Positions 4,644 to 5,109 of a stretch of DNA of 5,109 bases are shown here, in pieces. The position numbers and the translations under genes are program-made. Where the stretch lies: assembly GCA_020216575.1 (NCBI GenBank), contig JAIUYC010000409.1, positions 1 through 5,109 on the forward strand, in the 5' to 3' direction. The first letter of the stretch is position 1. Each line of letters begins with the position of its first letter. Under the pieces are notes generated by a model. That model was not told the origin of the DNA. It saw only the letters and a program-made list of their open reading frames with translations, and did no database searches. Origin of the DNA: Coleofasciculus sp. S288 (GTDB taxonomy: Bacteria > Cyanobacteriota > Cyanobacteriia > Cyanobacteriales > Coleofasciculaceae).

Positions 4644-4668
4644 AAAGCCCCCGTTATTTATTCGGGGG
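4644..4668 (+). other. Left-end guide and hairpin of the IS element
   Basis: CCCCCG (4648-4653) and CGGGGG (4663-4668) form a perfect 6-bp stem with a 9-nt AT loop. AAAG (4644-4647) immediately precedes it, as in IS608-type left ends, where the tetranucleotide guides recognition of the cleavage site. No T-run follows, so it is not a terminator. Confidence 0.55.
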
Positions 4669-4682
4669 ATGAAAGGGAGCTT

Positions 4683-4708
4683 GGCGGCTTAAAAACCGCC
4701 TTATTTTC
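4683..4708 (+). terminator. Terminator-like hairpin between IS left end and tnpB
   Basis: GGCGG (4683-4687) and CCGCC (4696-4700) form a 5-bp GC stem with an A-rich loop, followed by TTATTTTC. It may stop read-through from outside the element before the tnpB promoter. The stem is short, so strength is uncertain. Confidence 0.5.
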
Positions 4709-4711
4709 TTC

Positions 4712-4732
4712 AGTATTTTCTGGTAAAATACT
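4712..4732 (+). promoter_or_regulatory. Extended -10 promoter embedded in a perfect hairpin, upstream of tnpB
   Basis: AGTATTTT (4712-4719) and AAAATACT (4725-4732) form a perfect 8-bp inverted repeat with loop CTGGT. The right arm with the loop reads TGGTAAAAT, a TGn-type extended -10 (TAAAAT, 4724-4729). The -35 region (TTATTT) is poor, as is usual for extended -10 promoters. A start near 4736 would give a leader of about 18 nt holding the Shine-Dalgarno. Confidence 0.45.
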
Positions 4733-4753
4733 ACCATAAAGGAGGTGATTTTC

Positions 4754-5109
4754 TTGTTAGTTTTTGAGTTCAAGCTAAAGGGTAAACCCGAACAATTTAA
4801 ACGGATAGACGAAGCTATCCGTACAGGTCAATTTATCCGAAACTCTTGTCTCAAACACTGGCAAGAGAACCGAGGTACAACTAAAAACGACCTACAGAAG
4901 TACTGTGCGGTATTAGCCGCCAACCCGGATTTTCCTTGGGCAATAAAACTTAATTCTCAAGCGAGACAAGCTCACGCTGATAGAGCGTGGTTTGCTATAA
5001 GTCGCTTTTTTGATAATTGCCAGAACAAAGTACCAGGAAAAAAAGGATATCCTCAGTTTAAGAAAAACAGCCGTTCAGTCGAATACAAAGCGACTGGATG
5101 GAAGCTATC
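4754..5109 (+). CDS. tnpB: TnpB, RNA-guided nuclease of IS200/IS605 family (N-terminal part, runs off window)
   Basis: The frame is open from TTG at 4754 to the window end, 118 codons plus two bases. It reads LVFEFKLKGKPEQFKRIDEA, then IRTGQFIRNSCLKHW (22-36), LNSQARQAHADRAWFAISRFFDN (66-88), GKKGYPQFKKNSRSVEY (95-111) and TGWKL (114-118). This is the standard N-terminal half of the OrfB_IS605 domain that binds the guide RNA. The catalytic RuvC acids and zinc finger lie beyond the edge. TnpB proteins are RNA-guided DNA endonucleases, ancestors of Cas12, that promote retention of the element; the guide RNA comes from the right end, not visible here. TTG is chosen because it has an essentially perfect Shine-Dalgarno, AAAGGAGGTGAT (4738-4749), 8 nt upstream and relatives start with ATG at this residue. 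An in-frame GTG at 4745 lies inside that Shine-Dalgarno and is rejected. No frameshift is seen in the visible part. Confidence 0.9.
   Translation, partial: MLVFEFKLKGKPEQFKRIDEAIRTGQFIRNSCLKHWQENRGTTKNDLQKYCAVLAANPDFPWAIKLNSQARQAHADRAWFAISRFFDNCQNKVPGKKGYPQFKKNSRSVEYKATGWKL

Larger units (their letters stand above)
4630..5109 (+). mobile_element. IS200/IS605-family element, left part (truncated by window edge)
   Basis: The element carries a tnpB frame and a left end laid out like IS608: a TTAC tetranucleotide (4626-4629) taken as the retained target, an 18-nt gap, an AAAG guide-like sequence (4644-4647) and a subterminal hairpin (4648-4668) directly at its 3' foot. As I recall for IS608, TnpA cleaves after TTAC located about 19 nt from the left hairpin and an AAAG guide pairs with it. 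The boundary at 4630 is inferred from this pattern. No tnpA is present in the visible part, so it may be a tnpB-only (IS1341-type) element or have tnpA beyond the window. Such elements leave no target duplication. Confidence 0.65.

Overview
The window looks like chromosomal DNA of a filamentous or otherwise repeat-rich cyanobacterium. Support: two exact HIP1 octamers (GCGATCGC at 2460 and 2850), short intergenic repeats, a period-8 G-tract array, and proteins with a cyanobacterial flavour (a cytochrome b/b6-like membrane protein, a short HMA-fold protein, a TnpB of the cyanobacterial IS200/IS605 type). The organism call is an inference.

Layout, left to right. A 92-bp palindromic MITE-like repeat (59-150) lies downstream of a minus-strand pair: a four-helix cytochrome b-like protein (883-281) and a 38-residue single-helix protein (284-168) whose ATG overlaps the cytochrome stop as ATGA. 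A 311-bp divergent intergenic region separates this pair from mntP, a plus-strand manganese exporter gene (1195-1776). A second, diverged copy of the 92-bp repeat follows (1841-1933). Two minus-strand genes come next: mtnP, methylthioadenosine phosphorylase (3770-2898), and 49 bp downstream of it a nucleotidyltransferase-fold protein with an extra N-terminal helical domain (2848-1991). A G-rich minisatellite (3828-3863) sits just upstream of mtnP. About 460 bp without a recognisable gene then ends in a clear intrinsic terminator (4247-4278). Next is a 71-aa HMA-fold protein that has lost both metal-binding cysteines (4326-4541). The right end is the start of an IS200/IS605-family element with a left-end hairpin, a promoter/hairpin, a perfect Shine-Dalgarno and the N-terminal 118 codons of a TTG-initiated tnpB cut by the window edge.

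How the genes relate. The two cytochrome-locus genes are very probably translated together. mtnP and the nucleotidyltransferase may share a transcript, but no functional link is evident. mntP (Mn2+ export) and the cysteine-less HMA protein are separate single-gene units. I see no classical defence system or CRISPR array. The most notable unlisted signals are the hidden 38-aa gene, the two MITE copies with a covarying hairpin stem, the CxxC-less HMA protein preceded by an orphan terminator, and the IS608-like TTAC/AAAG/hairpin architecture at the insertion-element left end.
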